A DNA stretch of 64,000 nt from RHLJ01 sp965212165 (GTDB taxonomy: Bacteria > Bacteroidota > Rhodothermia > Balneolales > Balneolaceae). The position numbers and the translations under genes are program-made. Below the pieces are notes generated by a model, which saw only the letters and a program-made list of their open reading frames with translations, was not told the origin of the DNA and searched no databases. Shown piece after piece: positions 19,286-28,773 of this stretch (positions are counted from its first letter, which is position 1; each line of letters begins with the position of its first letter). The stretch is from the NCBI GenBank assembly GCA_965212165.1, contig OZ243096.1, positions 2,914,001 to 2,978,000 on the forward strand, written 5' to 3'.

Positions 19286-20196
19286 TTAGGACTATAGAAG
19301 GGAATGCTATCAATTGAAACCTTGTATAAATCTCCATTCTCTTCAGCGATAATTAAATTTTCATCCGAAAAGGTAATCGATTCAACTTGTTCAACACCGC
19401 GAATAGGTTGCCAATATGTTTTTCCATCAAAAAACTCATTTGTATTATTCAGTTCAAACAACCAAATGCTGTTGTAAGTTAAAACAGCTAATTTAGATTC
19501 ATCTTCTGAGATATCTGCACCCGTAACTTGCCCTTTAAATTTGAAGGTCTCGATTTCAGTTAAAATGTTTACTTCATTCGATGTCGGGAAATCTAAACGA
19601 AATAGTTTTGATTCTCCCCCACTTTCATTTTTTGTGATTATATAAATAATGCCACCTTTCATGAAAACAGCCTCCGCATTATGATTGTCTTCCACAAAAA
19701 GACTTAATACACCATCTCTATTTGGATACCTGACTTTATACTCCTCAATCACTTCTGCTTCATCATCGTCTGGTTCAGGCTCTTCAATAATCAATATTTT
19801 TAAATCATCTCTACAATGGCAATTATTACCAAAATCGGCAAGGATCAATGTCCCATTTTCACCAAGTGCAATATCTTCCCAATCTTTATTTTTTGCACCT
19901 TTAACCTTTGCTCCTTTATAGTTTTTGTCTTTAGATTTAATTTCTCCTTTTGAATTTATCGCATAAATGTGATCTTTAGTCCCAGAATCACCATGAATCC
20001 AAAAGGTATCTTTATACTTTTCACTTTTAACAATCCCAGAAACTTCATCTCGTGCAGGTTCATCAATTCTCTTATACGCTTCTAATTTAATAGCTTCAAC
20101 TTTTGTTGATTGGGCAAATGAAACACCTTCAAAGGAAACAAAAATTAAAAGAAGCCAAACGATATTTTTCAAAATACTATACCTTTTTTTAACCAA
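19282..20196 (-). CDS. Exported acidic protein of unknown function, probable beta-propeller
   Basis: This 304-residue protein has a clear signal peptide (NIVWLLLIFVSFEGVSFAQ). After it come repeated beta-rich blocks with propeller-like phrasing: DTFWIHGDSGTKDHIYAINSKGEI, WEDIALGENGTLILADFGNN, EAVFMKGGIIYIITKN, LAVLTYNSIWLFEL, ESITFSDENLIIAEENGDLYKV. The order suggests a six- or seven-bladed propeller of the SdiA-regulated/phytase-like esterase kind, but no catalytic residues are recognisable. A very acidic stretch (EEPEPDDDEAEVIEE) lies mid-protein. It is convergent with menB, so it belongs to a separate unit. Confidence 0.7.
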   Translation of the reverse strand: MVKKRYSILKNIVWLLLIFVSFEGVSFAQSTKVEAIKLEAYKRIDEPARDEVSGIVKSEKYKDTFWIHGDSGTKDHIYAINSKGEIKSKDKNYKGAKVKGAKNKDWEDIALGENGTLILADFGNNCHCRDDLKILIIEEPEPDDDEAEVIEEYKVRYPNRDGVLSLFVEDNHNAEAVFMKGGIIYIITKNESGGESKLFRLDFPTSNEVNILTEIETFKFKGQVTGADISEDESKLAVLTYNSIWLFELNNTNEFFDGKTYWQPIRGVEQVESITFSDENLIIAEENGDLYKVSIDSIPFYSPN

Positions 20197-20213
20197 ATAA
20201 TTATTGACTTAAA

Positions 20214-20495
20214 ATGGACATTCAACACGAAGAATCAAAAACTAAAGGAGCCTTCTTTTTTGTAAAAGATGGTATCAGAATTGCTGAAATGACTTATAGC
20301 AAAAACGGCGATTACAGAATAATTATTGATCATACTGAAGTATCAGAAGCACATAAAGGTGAAGGTCTTGGAAAAGCACTAGTATTTCATTCTGTTGATT
20401 ACGCTCGCAAAAAGAACTTAAAGATTTTACCTCTATGTCCATATGCAAGAGTAATATTTAGAAGAAATAAAGACGAATTCAAGGATGTTACTTAG
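20214..20495 (+). CDS. Small GNAT-like N-acetyltransferase (YjdJ/COG2388 type)
   Basis: This 93-residue protein keeps only the acetyl-CoA-binding half of a GNAT fold: HTEVSEAHKGEGLGKALVFHSVDYARKKNLKILPLCPYARVIFRRNKDE. The GEGLGKAL segment is the pyrophosphate-binding loop, and the LCPYA motif with its cysteine is characteristic of the COG2388/N-Acetyltransf_CG group. Its substrate is unknown. It lies 17 bases from the divergent secreted-protein gene, so the two share a very short promoter region. Confidence 0.85.
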   Translation: MDIQHEESKTKGAFFFVKDGIRIAEMTYSKNGDYRIIIDHTEVSEAHKGEGLGKALVFHSVDYARKKNLKILPLCPYARVIFRRNKDEFKDVT

Positions 20496-20542
20496 ATAGT
20501 ATAATTATGGGCACTTCGCTATGCGCCATTAACATAAAAAGC

Positions 20543-21715
20543 TTAACCAAAAACATCCTTCATTTTTGAAAAGAAGCCTTTTTCTTCTTTTGTTTGATTG
20601 GAAGCATCAAAGTTTTCGGCTCCTTTTAAACTTTCTACTGCTTTTTTCTCTTTATCATTTAATTCACGAGGGATATAAACATTAACCCGAACAAACTGAT
20701 CTCCTTCTCCTGAATTATTAAGACCAATAATTCCTTTTCCGCGCATTCTAAGTAGCTTACCTGGCTGTGTTCCAGCTTCAATTCTTAGCTTTGCTTTACC
20801 TTTAAGGGTAGGAACTTGAACTTCTGTACCTAATACTGCATCTGGAATACTAAGTGCTAAATCAAAGTAAATATTATTCCCTTCTCGAACGAAGTGTTCA
20901 TGTTCTTTTTCTTCTATCAAAACAATAAGATCGCCAGCTTGACCACCGCGTCTACCAGCATTGCCTTGTCCACGAAGAGTAATATAATTTCCATTAGAAA
21001 CACCTGATGGAATGGTTACCTTAATGGTTTCCTCACCTTTGTTTCTACCCTCTCCAGCACAAGTCTTACATTTATTCTTAATAATTCTTCCATCACCCTG
21101 ACAAGTAGGACAAGGTTGTTCACTCACCATTTGTCCAAGCATAGTTCGTGTAACTTGTCGTACAGCACCCATACCATTACATGTTCCACAAGTCTCAAAA
21201 TCAGAATCTGTAGCTGCACCTGTTCCTGTACAAGTTTCGCATATAGTCTGCTTCTTTACTTTGAGGGTTTTATCTACACCAAAAGCAATTTCCTCGAGGG
21301 TTAATGGCATTCGAATTTTCATGTCAGATCCTGGAGTTCCAGGCTGTCTTCTTCCACCTCTAGAGCGTCCTCTACCACCTCCGAACATATCATCGCCAAA
21401 AAATCCACCACCAAAGATATCACCGAAACGGCTGAAGATATCTTCCATGTCGAATTCAACGCCGCCACCGCCGCCGAATCCGCCTTGATTATTTACACCA
21501 GCATGTCCGTATTGATCATATCGAGCACGCTTTTGTGGATCATTTAGAACCTCGTATGCTTCGGCAGCTTCTTTAAATTTTTTCTCAGCTCCTTCATCCC
21601 CTTTATTTCTATCTGGGTGATACTTCATAGCCTGTTTACGATATGCTTTTTTTAATTCAGCCTCGCTAACACCCTTAGTTACGCCTAAAATTTCGTAATA
21701 ATCTCTTTTACTCAT
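20543..21715 (-). CDS. dnaJ: Chaperone DnaJ
   Basis: DnaJ is the Hsp40 co-chaperone that delivers substrates to DnaK and stimulates its ATPase. The 390-residue protein has the J domain with HPD at residues 33-35, a Gly/Phe-rich linker with a long GGG-rich run (about 75-125), four zinc-binding CxxCxGxG repeats (CETCTGTG, CGTCNGMG, CPTCQGDG, CKTCAGEG) and the C-terminal substrate domains. It follows grpE by eight bases in one operon. dnaK is not in the window. Confidence 0.98.
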   Translation of the reverse strand: MSKRDYYEILGVTKGVSEAELKKAYRKQAMKYHPDRNKGDEGAEKKFKEAAEAYEVLNDPQKRARYDQYGHAGVNNQGGFGGGGGVEFDMEDIFSRFGDIFGGGFFGDDMFGGGRGRSRGGRRQPGTPGSDMKIRMPLTLEEIAFGVDKTLKVKKQTICETCTGTGAATDSDFETCGTCNGMGAVRQVTRTMLGQMVSEQPCPTCQGDGRIIKNKCKTCAGEGRNKGEETIKVTIPSGVSNGNYITLRGQGNAGRRGGQAGDLIVLIEEKEHEHFVREGNNIYFDLALSIPDAVLGTEVQVPTLKGKAKLRIEAGTQPGKLLRMRGKGIIGLNNSGEGDQFVRVNVYIPRELNDKEKKAVESLKGAENFDASNQTKEEKGFFSKMKDVFG

Positions 21716-21723
21716 GAATAGCC

Positions 21724-22317
21724 TTATTCGCTTACAATTACTTTTGCGTGCTTAATTACCTTATTACCCATTTTATATCCACTTTCTAGTACTTGCAAAA
21801 CAGTATCACTTTTAGTTTTTTTATCTGGAGCAGGTTGCCTTAGCATGGCATCGTGTAAGTTAACATCAAATGGGACACCAATGTCATCAATTGATTCAAC
21901 TCCATATTTTGAAAGCACCTCTTCGAACTTGTTAGCAACAAGTTTCACGCCTTCTAAAAAACTCTTTTCGATATCATTGCCTTCTGAAGCACCTAATGCT
22001 CTTTTCATGTCTTCAGTTATTGGAAGAAAATCTTCTAAAGCGGCTATTTTAGCATCTTCGAAAAGTGATATTCGCTCTCTTTGAACTCTTTTTCTAACAT
22101 TTTCAAGTTCCGCAGCCTTTCGTAAAAGTGAATCTTTGGTATCTGAAAGTTCTTTCTCTAATTCTTCAATCAATGCTTCTTTTTCATCCTTTTCTGTTTC
22201 CTGAGAATCTTCTGTTAGCTCTTCTTCTTCAATTGAATCTATTCCATCTAATTGCTCAGCTAACTCTTCATCAAGAGTTTCATCGTTGTCTTCTGCTTCC
22301 TTAATATTATCAGCGCT
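21724..22317 (-). CDS. grpE: Nucleotide exchange factor GrpE
   Basis: GrpE releases ADP from DnaK. The protein has an acidic, Glu/Asp-rich N-terminal tail, a long coiled coil (about residues 55-110, with RKAAELENVRKRVQRER) and the C-terminal beta domain ending LESGYKMGNKVIKHAKVIVSE, typical of the family. The open frame extends 11 codons upstream to an ATG at 22350, but a consensus -7 box ends nine bases before that codon, so it would be almost leaderless. The internal ATG at 22317, giving MSADNIKEAED and 197 residues, is preferred. It precedes dnaJ. No CIRCE element was seen. Confidence 0.92.
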   Translation of the reverse strand, partial: SADNIKEAEDNDETLDEELAEQLDGIDSIEEEELTEDSQETEKDEKEALIEELEKELSDTKDSLLRKAAELENVRKRVQRERISLFEDAKIAALEDFLPITEDMKRALGASEGNDIEKSFLEGVKLVANKFEEVLSKYGVESIDDIGVPFDVNLHDAMLRQPAPDKKTKSDTVLQVLESGYKMGNKVIKHAKVIVSE

Positions 22318-22358
22318 CATCTTTTTGAGTAAATTAAATTGTTTCTTCATTCTTTAAG

Positions 22359-22366
22359 CAAATATA
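22359..22366 (-). promoter_or_regulatory. -7 promoter box TATATTTG upstream of grpE-dnaJ
   Basis: The minus strand carries TATATTTG, an exact match to the Bacteroidota -7 consensus TAnnTTTG, placed so that transcription begins around 22353-22356. A good -33 TTTG at the usual distance is missing (the nearest is 31 bases upstream). The position implies a leader of about 35-40 bases if GrpE starts at 22317. Confidence 0.4.
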
Positions 22367-22436
22367 ATGCCATTTAATCACTTAATTTTATAGCTGACAA
22401 AGTTACTCCTTTTGAATTGAAATAACTTAATGGCAT

Positions 22437-22467
22437 AAAAAAAGCCCGAATCATAAATGAATCGGGC
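22437..22467 (-). terminator. Rho-independent terminator after the SGNH lipoprotein gene
   Basis: Read on the minus strand, GCCCGATTCAT pairs with ATGATTCGGGC around a short loop (one internal mismatch), followed by seven T residues. It lies 26 bases after the stop of the gene ending at 22493 and separates that unit from grpE. Confidence 0.85.
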
Positions 22468-22492
22468 ATTTAAATAATTTAAATTCTATAAA

Positions 22493-24172
22493 TTATTGCT
22501 GACTTACGCAATCACCTGCGCAAGCAGAAATCCCTGGTAAAGGAATTACAGATACTTTAGGAATGGTAGAGCCAAAAGTAGTTTCAATAGCTTTTATGAA
22601 TTCATTTGCCATTATTGCATTCCCACGAATGTTAGGATGTACCCCATCTGTTGAATACACACCATTAGGTGCAAAATCAGGGTCAAGAAGAGTTCCTTCC
22701 ACTTCAATACCTAATTCACCGTCTAAACCTAGTAAATCAGCAAATACTCCTAATGTAGTATTTGGGTTACCTGGAAGACCTGCATTGGTGTCGAAAAGAG
22801 CTAAACGAGGTGAACTAGATGTTGCATTTACAGTTGCTACTTTTGTAGCAATAGTAGTATTAAACGCAACAGTTCTTGCTTGGATTGCTCCTTGTTCTGC
22901 TAGCGTTAGATAATACTGATCACCAGATAAGCTTCCATCAGCTAAGCTGAAACCTAAAGGAACAACTACTCCTATTGGAGTATCAGGTGCTGAATTGTCA
23001 CCATCTGCTTCAGTTCCTAAAACTGCTCCTGCTGATAATAAAACAAGTTCACCAGCCACTAAAGGTCTTGATTGCTCATACGGTGCCAATTGTGCTCGCT
23101 GGGTTGCAGTTATTTGTGATGCGCCAAGAAGTGCATCAAAACATGTTCCTAGATCATCTAATTCTTCATCAATAACTAAGATTGGATTATTTCCAGCACT
23201 ATAACTAACCAATCTTCTATCAATATCACTTTGAGCTACACCAACATTAACACATCCTTGAATCGCACCATTTACTGCGGTGAGACCTTGGTTAACTTGA
23301 TCAGCAGTGGCTTGATCCAATACTATTCTATCATATGATACTGCTCTAAAGAAAGGAATAGTTAGAATTGGAGGAATATTTGCAATTACCCCATTTGGAG
23401 TTGATGGCGCACTTAATAATGCATCAACAGAAGCATTAAATCGAGTATCAAAATCTGCAGCACTGGTAAATATTGCTTCATTCGCCCCTCCAGTAAGTGC
23501 ATATCCTAATACATCATTATTTCCTATCCATAAAGAGAAGAAAGTAGGAGCTGCAGCAATTACATCACCAATGATTGTAGATGTACCTGGGCTACTTGCC
23601 ATTCTAGCATAGAAACCATTAAAAGCTGGATTACCTGGAGTTCCAGTTCCAGGAGTTAACAATTGACCTACTTGTATTCCTGGTACACCAAAGTTATTTA
23701 AATCAGAAGTTTGACCAGTAAAAGCTCCAATAGCTTCTCCTGTTATTGTTGGGCTTGGAACTTGTCTATCCAAATCTAATTTAAAACGACCTAGTACAGG
23801 TACGCCACCAGTTGATTGAGCAGATGTGTTAAACCCATTTACTGAGTTAATATCTGGCTGATCAAAAGAATCGAATGTATCTCCATCTGATTCTACTGCA
23901 ATTTGAAGTTGCCCAGCAATTAAGGCACCAACAGAATGCTGCTGTCCTTGATTGTATAATGCTCCATCCATGAACCCCGCTGTAAGTGAGTTACCAATAC
24001 TAACAAACTTAGTAAAGTCTGCAGTGCCTTGAGTTCCAGTTACCGTTGGTGCAGTTGGTGCAGGATTATCTGCTAGTCTATCGTCGACTAAAGTATCCTC
24101 CATACCTTCGCAAGAATACAATGTGATTCCTGCAACTAAGGTAAGTATTAATAAATGATTGAATTTTTTCAT
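22493..24172 (-). CDS. Lipoprotein SGNH/GDSL-type hydrolase
   Basis: The protein has 559 residues with a lipoprotein signal (LVAGITLYSC, lipidated Cys about residue 20). SGNH blocks are visible: FVSIGNSLTAGF (Ser nucleophile; GNSL instead of GDSL), LWIGNNDVLG (block III) and DGVHPNIRGNAIMANEFI (catalytic Asp-His). The core between the blocks is long, with several insertions rich in Ala, Gly, Pro and Thr. It is probably a surface or periplasmic esterase/lipase. It starts 17 bases after the TonB receptor gene stop and must be cotranscribed with it, suggesting that the enzyme releases the ligand that the receptor imports. The substrate is unknown. Confidence 0.88.
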   Translation of the reverse strand: MKKFNHLLILTLVAGITLYSCEGMEDTLVDDRLADNPAPTAPTVTGTQGTADFTKFVSIGNSLTAGFMDGALYNQGQQHSVGALIAGQLQIAVESDGDTFDSFDQPDINSVNGFNTSAQSTGGVPVLGRFKLDLDRQVPSPTITGEAIGAFTGQTSDLNNFGVPGIQVGQLLTPGTGTPGNPAFNGFYARMASSPGTSTIIGDVIAAAPTFFSLWIGNNDVLGYALTGGANEAIFTSAADFDTRFNASVDALLSAPSTPNGVIANIPPILTIPFFRAVSYDRIVLDQATADQVNQGLTAVNGAIQGCVNVGVAQSDIDRRLVSYSAGNNPILVIDEELDDLGTCFDALLGASQITATQRAQLAPYEQSRPLVAGELVLLSAGAVLGTEADGDNSAPDTPIGVVVPLGFSLADGSLSGDQYYLTLAEQGAIQARTVAFNTTIATKVATVNATSSSPRLALFDTNAGLPGNPNTTLGVFADLLGLDGELGIEVEGTLLDPDFAPNGVYSTDGVHPNIRGNAIMANEFIKAIETTFGSTIPKVSVIPLPGISACAGDCVSQQ

Positions 24173-24189
24173 GTTTTTAATGTCCTTAA

Positions 24190-27066
24190 TTAGTTCAAGA
24201 ATTGATCAAATGTAAAAGAGACATAATAAATGGCTCCTAATAGTGGATTAGCAAGAGAAGTAGTATATCGCTCATTCAGGATATTACTTCCACCAAACTT
24301 AACAACCGTGTTATAATCGCTTAGTTTATAGCTTATCTGTGCATCTAATGTCCCAAAAGCTGGAACAACACCTTCCCCTATTGAAGATTCCCAAAGATAT
24401 GCGTCTTGCCATCTGTAAACCATATTAAACCCTATATTATCGGTTAGCTTACGGTTTTGGAATTTGATGTTGTATCTCCACTCTGGTGTGTTATAACTAG
24501 CTCTAAATCCTTGTCTAATTAATTCATCTTGATCGATAAGTTTGTTAAACGAAACGTTACCACCAATTGTATAACCACCATTTAAAGAATAATCAGCAGT
24601 TACAGCAAAACCATGAGAACTAACTGTACCATCAGCATTTACATCAAAGCCATAAGTTTGAGTAGGGAATGACTGATTCGCATTATTAGGATCTTCTCCA
24701 GTAATAACTGCTTCTCTCCATGCTGCTCCGTCTACCGTATAGCCAGCTCCAGGTTCAGCAGTTAATCCATTTGGAATACCTTGAGTGAATGAGATTTCTG
24801 CTATGAAATCGGTATATGCACTGTAATAGTAGTATGCATCAAGAAATAATCGATCACCGATTAAACTCTTGTATCCAACTTCAAATGTATTGAGCTTTTC
24901 AGGTTGGAAATCATCAAATGCAACAGCTTCTAATGAAGCAGCTGCTTGAGCGGTACTCAATTGTCCTGTTGCTAAACCAAATTGTGCAGCTTGTACACTT
25001 TCAGCTGTATAAACTGTATTGGTTTCAAAATTATATCGATCAACTAAAACAGGGTTACTACCGATAAGTCTTCTTGATACAACATCAAGATCGATGAATT
25101 GATCTTGTGTAGTTGGGATTCTAAATCCTCTTTGGAATGATGCACGGAAATTATGAACATCAGCTACTGTTAATATGGCTGAAGCTCTTGGAGAAAACTG
25201 TCCGTCAAAAAACTCATTCTTATCATATCTAGATGAAACAGATATATCGAGAGCTCCTTCCATAAACTGCTTAGAAGCTTGCATATAAGCTCCCCACTCG
25301 TTCATTGTGAATTCATCACCATTTTGATCTAAGGCAAATAAAGTACCCTCAGAATTCAATGAGAAAATTCGGTAGTTCATACCTCCAATTAACTGTACTG
25401 TTTCTGGATCAATTACATTCGAGAAATTGTATAAACCCTCAAAATGATATAAATCTGATTTATCTAAGAACTTAGCACCACCATCAGAAATCGGCGTATT
25501 TCTTATTGTGTTTGCGAGATCTTTAAATTCTTGAGAATTAGGATCTAATTGAACAGCATCAGCTTGAGCTCTTGCGAAAGCATGTGAGTTTTCATAATTC
25601 TGTCCACCTAGCCTAGCATTAATAAAGCCAGTCAAGTATGGTTCTAAATATGTTTGCTGATTTATAAGGGATGCTAATGTGTTTGCTGCATATGAGTCAC
25701 CTGCATCTTCCTGAGTAGTGTATGCGCGCAGGAAGAGATTTGGGTTTCTTAACTCTAATTTTGCAGTCCAAATGTTGAAATTATCCAATACAAATCGATC
25801 ATTTGCAGTGTAAACTGTACTTCCATAACCAGTATTATATTGGGCTACTAGTTCATATGAGTCATTCAAGTAGTAATGAAGTGCCCCACCAAACTTAATA
25901 CTCTCAGTGGTATTATCAACAAAAGATGTTTCAGTATATCCTCTTGGTGTAAAAGCTCCAGCAGCTCCATCTGGTACTAATGATCGAGTAGCGGCAGCAG
26001 TAGCACTTCCACCTGCAATAGCTGCATCAGCAATTATACCAGTAGTAATTGTGAAATCACCATAGGTATTTAACCCATCATATAATCTTGGTACAGCTGC
26101 ACTCGCTCTTGAGGTTGCACCTCTTTCAAGTAAATCACTTTGATCACGATAATCCTGACCAACAAAATCTTGAGCGCTTAAATACTCACCTGTAATTTTG
26201 AAAGCGAATTTGTTGTTGTACGATTGTGCTATTCTAATTCCATAGTTTTGGTAAAGTGCAGGATCTTGAATATCACTATCAACATGATTTACTCCAGTTT
26301 TAACACTTACTGAAATTCCAGGATAATCAAATGGACTTTTACTGTTCATTAGTAGAATACCATTCAAAGCATTTGGACCATATAATGCTGAAGCAGCACC
26401 TGGTATTAATTCTGCGCTTTCTAAATCAAGTTCTGAGATACCAACAATATTACCCACAGCAAAGTTAAGGCCTGGAGCTTGATTATCAATACCATCAATC
26501 AATTGAACAAAGCGAGTATTACCATTTGAACCAAATCCACGTGAGTTAATCGACTTAAAGGTCAAACTTTGAGTACTAAAGTCAACTCCTTTTAAATTTC
26601 CAATTGAACTATAGAAATCTGGAGATGCAGAAGCTTGAATATCTAGCACATCCATTTTCTCAATTGAAACAGGAGAACTCAAGATACTTTCTTCTACTCT
26701 TGATGCAGATACAACAATATCGTTTCCGAAAATCGTTTGCTCTTCTAAGACAACATCAATATTCATATCCGAATTCGTAGTTACATCAACTTCTACTGAT
26801 TGAAAACCAACTATTGAGAATACTAATGTTAGTGGTGGGTTTTGAGAAACTCTTAAAGTAAAAGTTCCATCTGGATTAGAAGTTGTACCAATTAATTTAT
26901 CTTTTACTCTGATGTTTACACCAGCTAATGGTTCACCAGAGCTGTCAATAACTCTACCTGCTACTTCTGTAACATCATTATTATTAATTGGATTGGCCTC
27001 TATGGTATCACCTATACCTAAAATGAGGATTAGGCAGAAAAATAGCCGCCGTATCTGTTTACTCAT
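24190..27066 (-). CDS. TonB-dependent outer-membrane receptor with carboxypeptidase-like N-terminal domain
   Basis: This 958-residue protein (from the ATG at 27066, which gives a proper signal peptide RRLFFCLILILGIGDTIEA; a longer frame to 27123 lacks one) has a carboxypeptidase-regulatory-like domain (VAGRVIDSSGEPLAGVNIRV), a plug domain (SPVSIEKMDVLDIQAS to VNSRGFG-like INSRGFGSNGNTRFVQLIDG and GAASALYGPNALNGILLM), and a C-terminal beta-barrel. It imports an unknown ligand using TonB energy. It is not a SusC-type protein: no SusD partner follows. The partner is instead an SGNH lipoprotein. A LacI-family-like operator lies 121 bases upstream of the start. Confidence 0.93.
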   Translation of the reverse strand: MSKQIRRLFFCLILILGIGDTIEANPINNNDVTEVAGRVIDSSGEPLAGVNIRVKDKLIGTTSNPDGTFTLRVSQNPPLTLVFSIVGFQSVEVDVTTNSDMNIDVVLEEQTIFGNDIVVSASRVEESILSSPVSIEKMDVLDIQASASPDFYSSIGNLKGVDFSTQSLTFKSINSRGFGSNGNTRFVQLIDGIDNQAPGLNFAVGNIVGISELDLESAELIPGAASALYGPNALNGILLMNSKSPFDYPGISVSVKTGVNHVDSDIQDPALYQNYGIRIAQSYNNKFAFKITGEYLSAQDFVGQDYRDQSDLLERGATSRASAAVPRLYDGLNTYGDFTITTGIIADAAIAGGSATAAATRSLVPDGAAGAFTPRGYTETSFVDNTTESIKFGGALHYYLNDSYELVAQYNTGYGSTVYTANDRFVLDNFNIWTAKLELRNPNLFLRAYTTQEDAGDSYAANTLASLINQQTYLEPYLTGFINARLGGQNYENSHAFARAQADAVQLDPNSQEFKDLANTIRNTPISDGGAKFLDKSDLYHFEGLYNFSNVIDPETVQLIGGMNYRIFSLNSEGTLFALDQNGDEFTMNEWGAYMQASKQFMEGALDISVSSRYDKNEFFDGQFSPRASAILTVADVHNFRASFQRGFRIPTTQDQFIDLDVVSRRLIGSNPVLVDRYNFETNTVYTAESVQAAQFGLATGQLSTAQAAASLEAVAFDDFQPEKLNTFEVGYKSLIGDRLFLDAYYYYSAYTDFIAEISFTQGIPNGLTAEPGAGYTVDGAAWREAVITGEDPNNANQSFPTQTYGFDVNADGTVSSHGFAVTADYSLNGGYTIGGNVSFNKLIDQDELIRQGFRASYNTPEWRYNIKFQNRKLTDNIGFNMVYRWQDAYLWESSIGEGVVPAFGTLDAQISYKLSDYNTVVKFGGSNILNERYTTSLANPLLGAIYYVSFTFDQFLN

Positions 27067-27186
27067 AATCTGATCCTGTTTAAGATTGATATTATTTTGA
27101 ACATGCTTTATCGTTGTACCCATTAAAAAGGCTATGAAAAATTATAACTTACAATGATACCTAAGAAAAGTTTGTTTTAGGGATAA

Positions 27187-27200
27187 TGCAAGCGCTTCCA
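27187..27200. promoter_or_regulatory. LacI/CcpA-family-like operator TGCAAGCGCTTCCA
   Basis: A 14-base near-perfect palindrome with the central CG step (TGCAAGCGCTTCCA) has the layout of LacI-family operators. It lies between the divergent TonB receptor gene (121 bases to its ATG) and an SGNH hydrolase gene (110 bases to its GTG). No LacI-family regulator gene is in the window. Confidence 0.5.
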
Positions 27201-27309
27201 CACCTTTTTTTAACAACCGCGAAACTTAAAAAATTTAATCGCATTGAATGAATTTTATTTTTTCAAAAAAACATGTATTTACCACACTTAAATTTTAAAA
27301 CAACTTGAA

Positions 27310-28026
27310 GTGACTTCACTAAGAATTATTACATATTCCATTATTTTCATTGCTTTTTTAAGTCAATGCACATCTTCACCTCAAACAAATAATGAGGCTG
27401 AATTAGTTATAAGCTATAATAGCCCCATCAGATATCTCGCTTTGGGAGATTCATATACTATTGGAGAGTCAGTCACTGAACAAGGACGTTGGCCTATTCA
27501 ATTATCAGATTCGTTACAAAAAAGAGGAATTGAAAGCTCTGAAGTAAGCATAATTGCCCGAACTGGCTGGACAACTGCAGAACTACAAAAAGGAATTTCA
27601 GAAAATCCTCCACAGCCTCCATATGATTTAGTTTCACTTTTAATTGGAGTGAATAATCAATTCAGAGGGTATGATATTGAGATTTACCGTTCTGAGTTTA
27701 GAGAATTACTTGAACAAGCTATTGGATTTGCAAATAATGATTCATCAAATGTTTTTGTGGTTTCTATTCCAAATTATGGTGTAACACCTTTTGGGCAATC
27801 ACGAGGTGAAGATAAAATAAGACAGGAATTACTTGAGTATGATGCAATTGCTAAAGAAATTGCATCAGAATATGGTATCCTATTTATAAATATCACGCCA
27901 ATCTCAGAAAAAGCAAAAACTGATTCTTCACTTATTGCCTCAGATAAACTACATCCTTCTTCTAACATGTATTCTGAGTGGGTTCATGAAATGCTACCAA
28001 CTGTTTTATCTACTCTTGAACAATAG
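27310..28026 (+). CDS. SGNH/GDSL hydrolase, probable lipoprotein
   Basis: The protein has 238 residues with a probable lipoprotein signal (YSIIFIAFLSQC, Cys about 20; the residue before it is Gln, an unusual but seen choice). SGNH blocks: RYLALGDSYTIGESV (Ser), LIGVNNQFRGYDIE (Asn) and DKLHPSSNMYSEW (Asp and His). It is the closest in size to small esterases/acyl-hydrolases with a Rossmann-like SGNH fold. The start is a GTG. It is divergent from the TonB receptor and shares the operator region with it. Its substrate is unknown. Confidence 0.85.
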   Translation: MTSLRIITYSIIFIAFLSQCTSSPQTNNEAELVISYNSPIRYLALGDSYTIGESVTEQGRWPIQLSDSLQKRGIESSEVSIIARTGWTTAELQKGISENPPQPPYDLVSLLIGVNNQFRGYDIEIYRSEFRELLEQAIGFANNDSSNVFVVSIPNYGVTPFGQSRGEDKIRQELLEYDAIAKEIASEYGILFINITPISEKAKTDSSLIASDKLHPSSNMYSEWVHEMLPTVLSTLEQ

Positions 28027-28080
28027 ATTTACCGAAAAGGAGTTTTGTTTGTATATACTTTTAAAATTATAAGAAAATTT

Positions 28081-28773
28081 ATGAGACATCTATTTATTCT
28101 ATCATTATTTGTTTTTGGAATGGGTTGTACAACTCAAGCTCAACAACTTATGAACGACCAAAAAAAAATAAATATAAATATGACTGCTTCAGAGTTAGTT
28201 GAAGCAGATTTAATCATATTTAATATCAATATAAATGCTGAGGGTGATACTCCAAGAAGCGCATTTAATCTTCATAAAGAGAGAGAAACAGTATTAGCCG
28301 ATTTACTTAAAAAGTTTGATATCGAAGAAGAGAAAATTAGTTTTCAACCAATTCGAGTTAATAGGCGTTACACAAATAATGGTAAATCTCAGCTCTCACA
28401 AACAAATCAGCAAGTTTCTGTTACGTTTAGCGACTTCGCTATTTACGAGGATATCCAACTCACTTTAATCGAAAACAATTTTGATAATTTTAATGGGAAT
28501 TTTTCAAGTACAAAACTCAGTGAAGGAAAAGACAAAGCACTTTTAGCTGCCATTGAATCTGCAAAAGATAAAGCACAACTTATTTCAACTGCGTCTGGCG
28601 TAAGTCTAGGTGATATAATGAATATATCTTATTCTGATTATACGGTAGCTCCATCTCGAAATTTTGCTCGTAGTGAAATGATGAGTATGGATGCTTCCTC
28701 TTCTATGATGGATTTTGCTCAAACAGTATCAATAACTGCAAATATTTCAATCGAGTTTGCAATTTCTAATTAG
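28081..28773 (+). CDS. SIMPL domain (DUF541) lipoprotein
   Basis: The 230-residue protein starts with a lipoprotein-like signal (RHLFILSLFVFGMGC) and continues with a SIMPL-type domain: INMTASELVEADLIIFNININAEGDTPRSAFNLHKERET, then a region of LSEGKDKALLAAIESAKDKAQLISTASGVSLGDIMNISY, which is the conserved core of DUF541 proteins. These periplasmic proteins (like E. coli YggE) have an unclear role, perhaps in envelope oxidative stress. The frame opens at a TTG at 28045, and an AAGGAG lies only two bases upstream of it; the ATG at 28081 gives the cleaner signal peptide and is preferred. Overlaps the convergent gene by four bases. Confidence 0.83.
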   Translation: MRHLFILSLFVFGMGCTTQAQQLMNDQKKININMTASELVEADLIIFNININAEGDTPRSAFNLHKERETVLADLLKKFDIEEEKISFQPIRVNRRYTNNGKSQLSQTNQQVSVTFSDFAIYEDIQLTLIENNFDNFNGNFSSTKLSEGKDKALLAAIESAKDKAQLISTASGVSLGDIMNISYSDYTVAPSRNFARSEMMSMDASSSMMDFAQTVSITANISIEFAISN

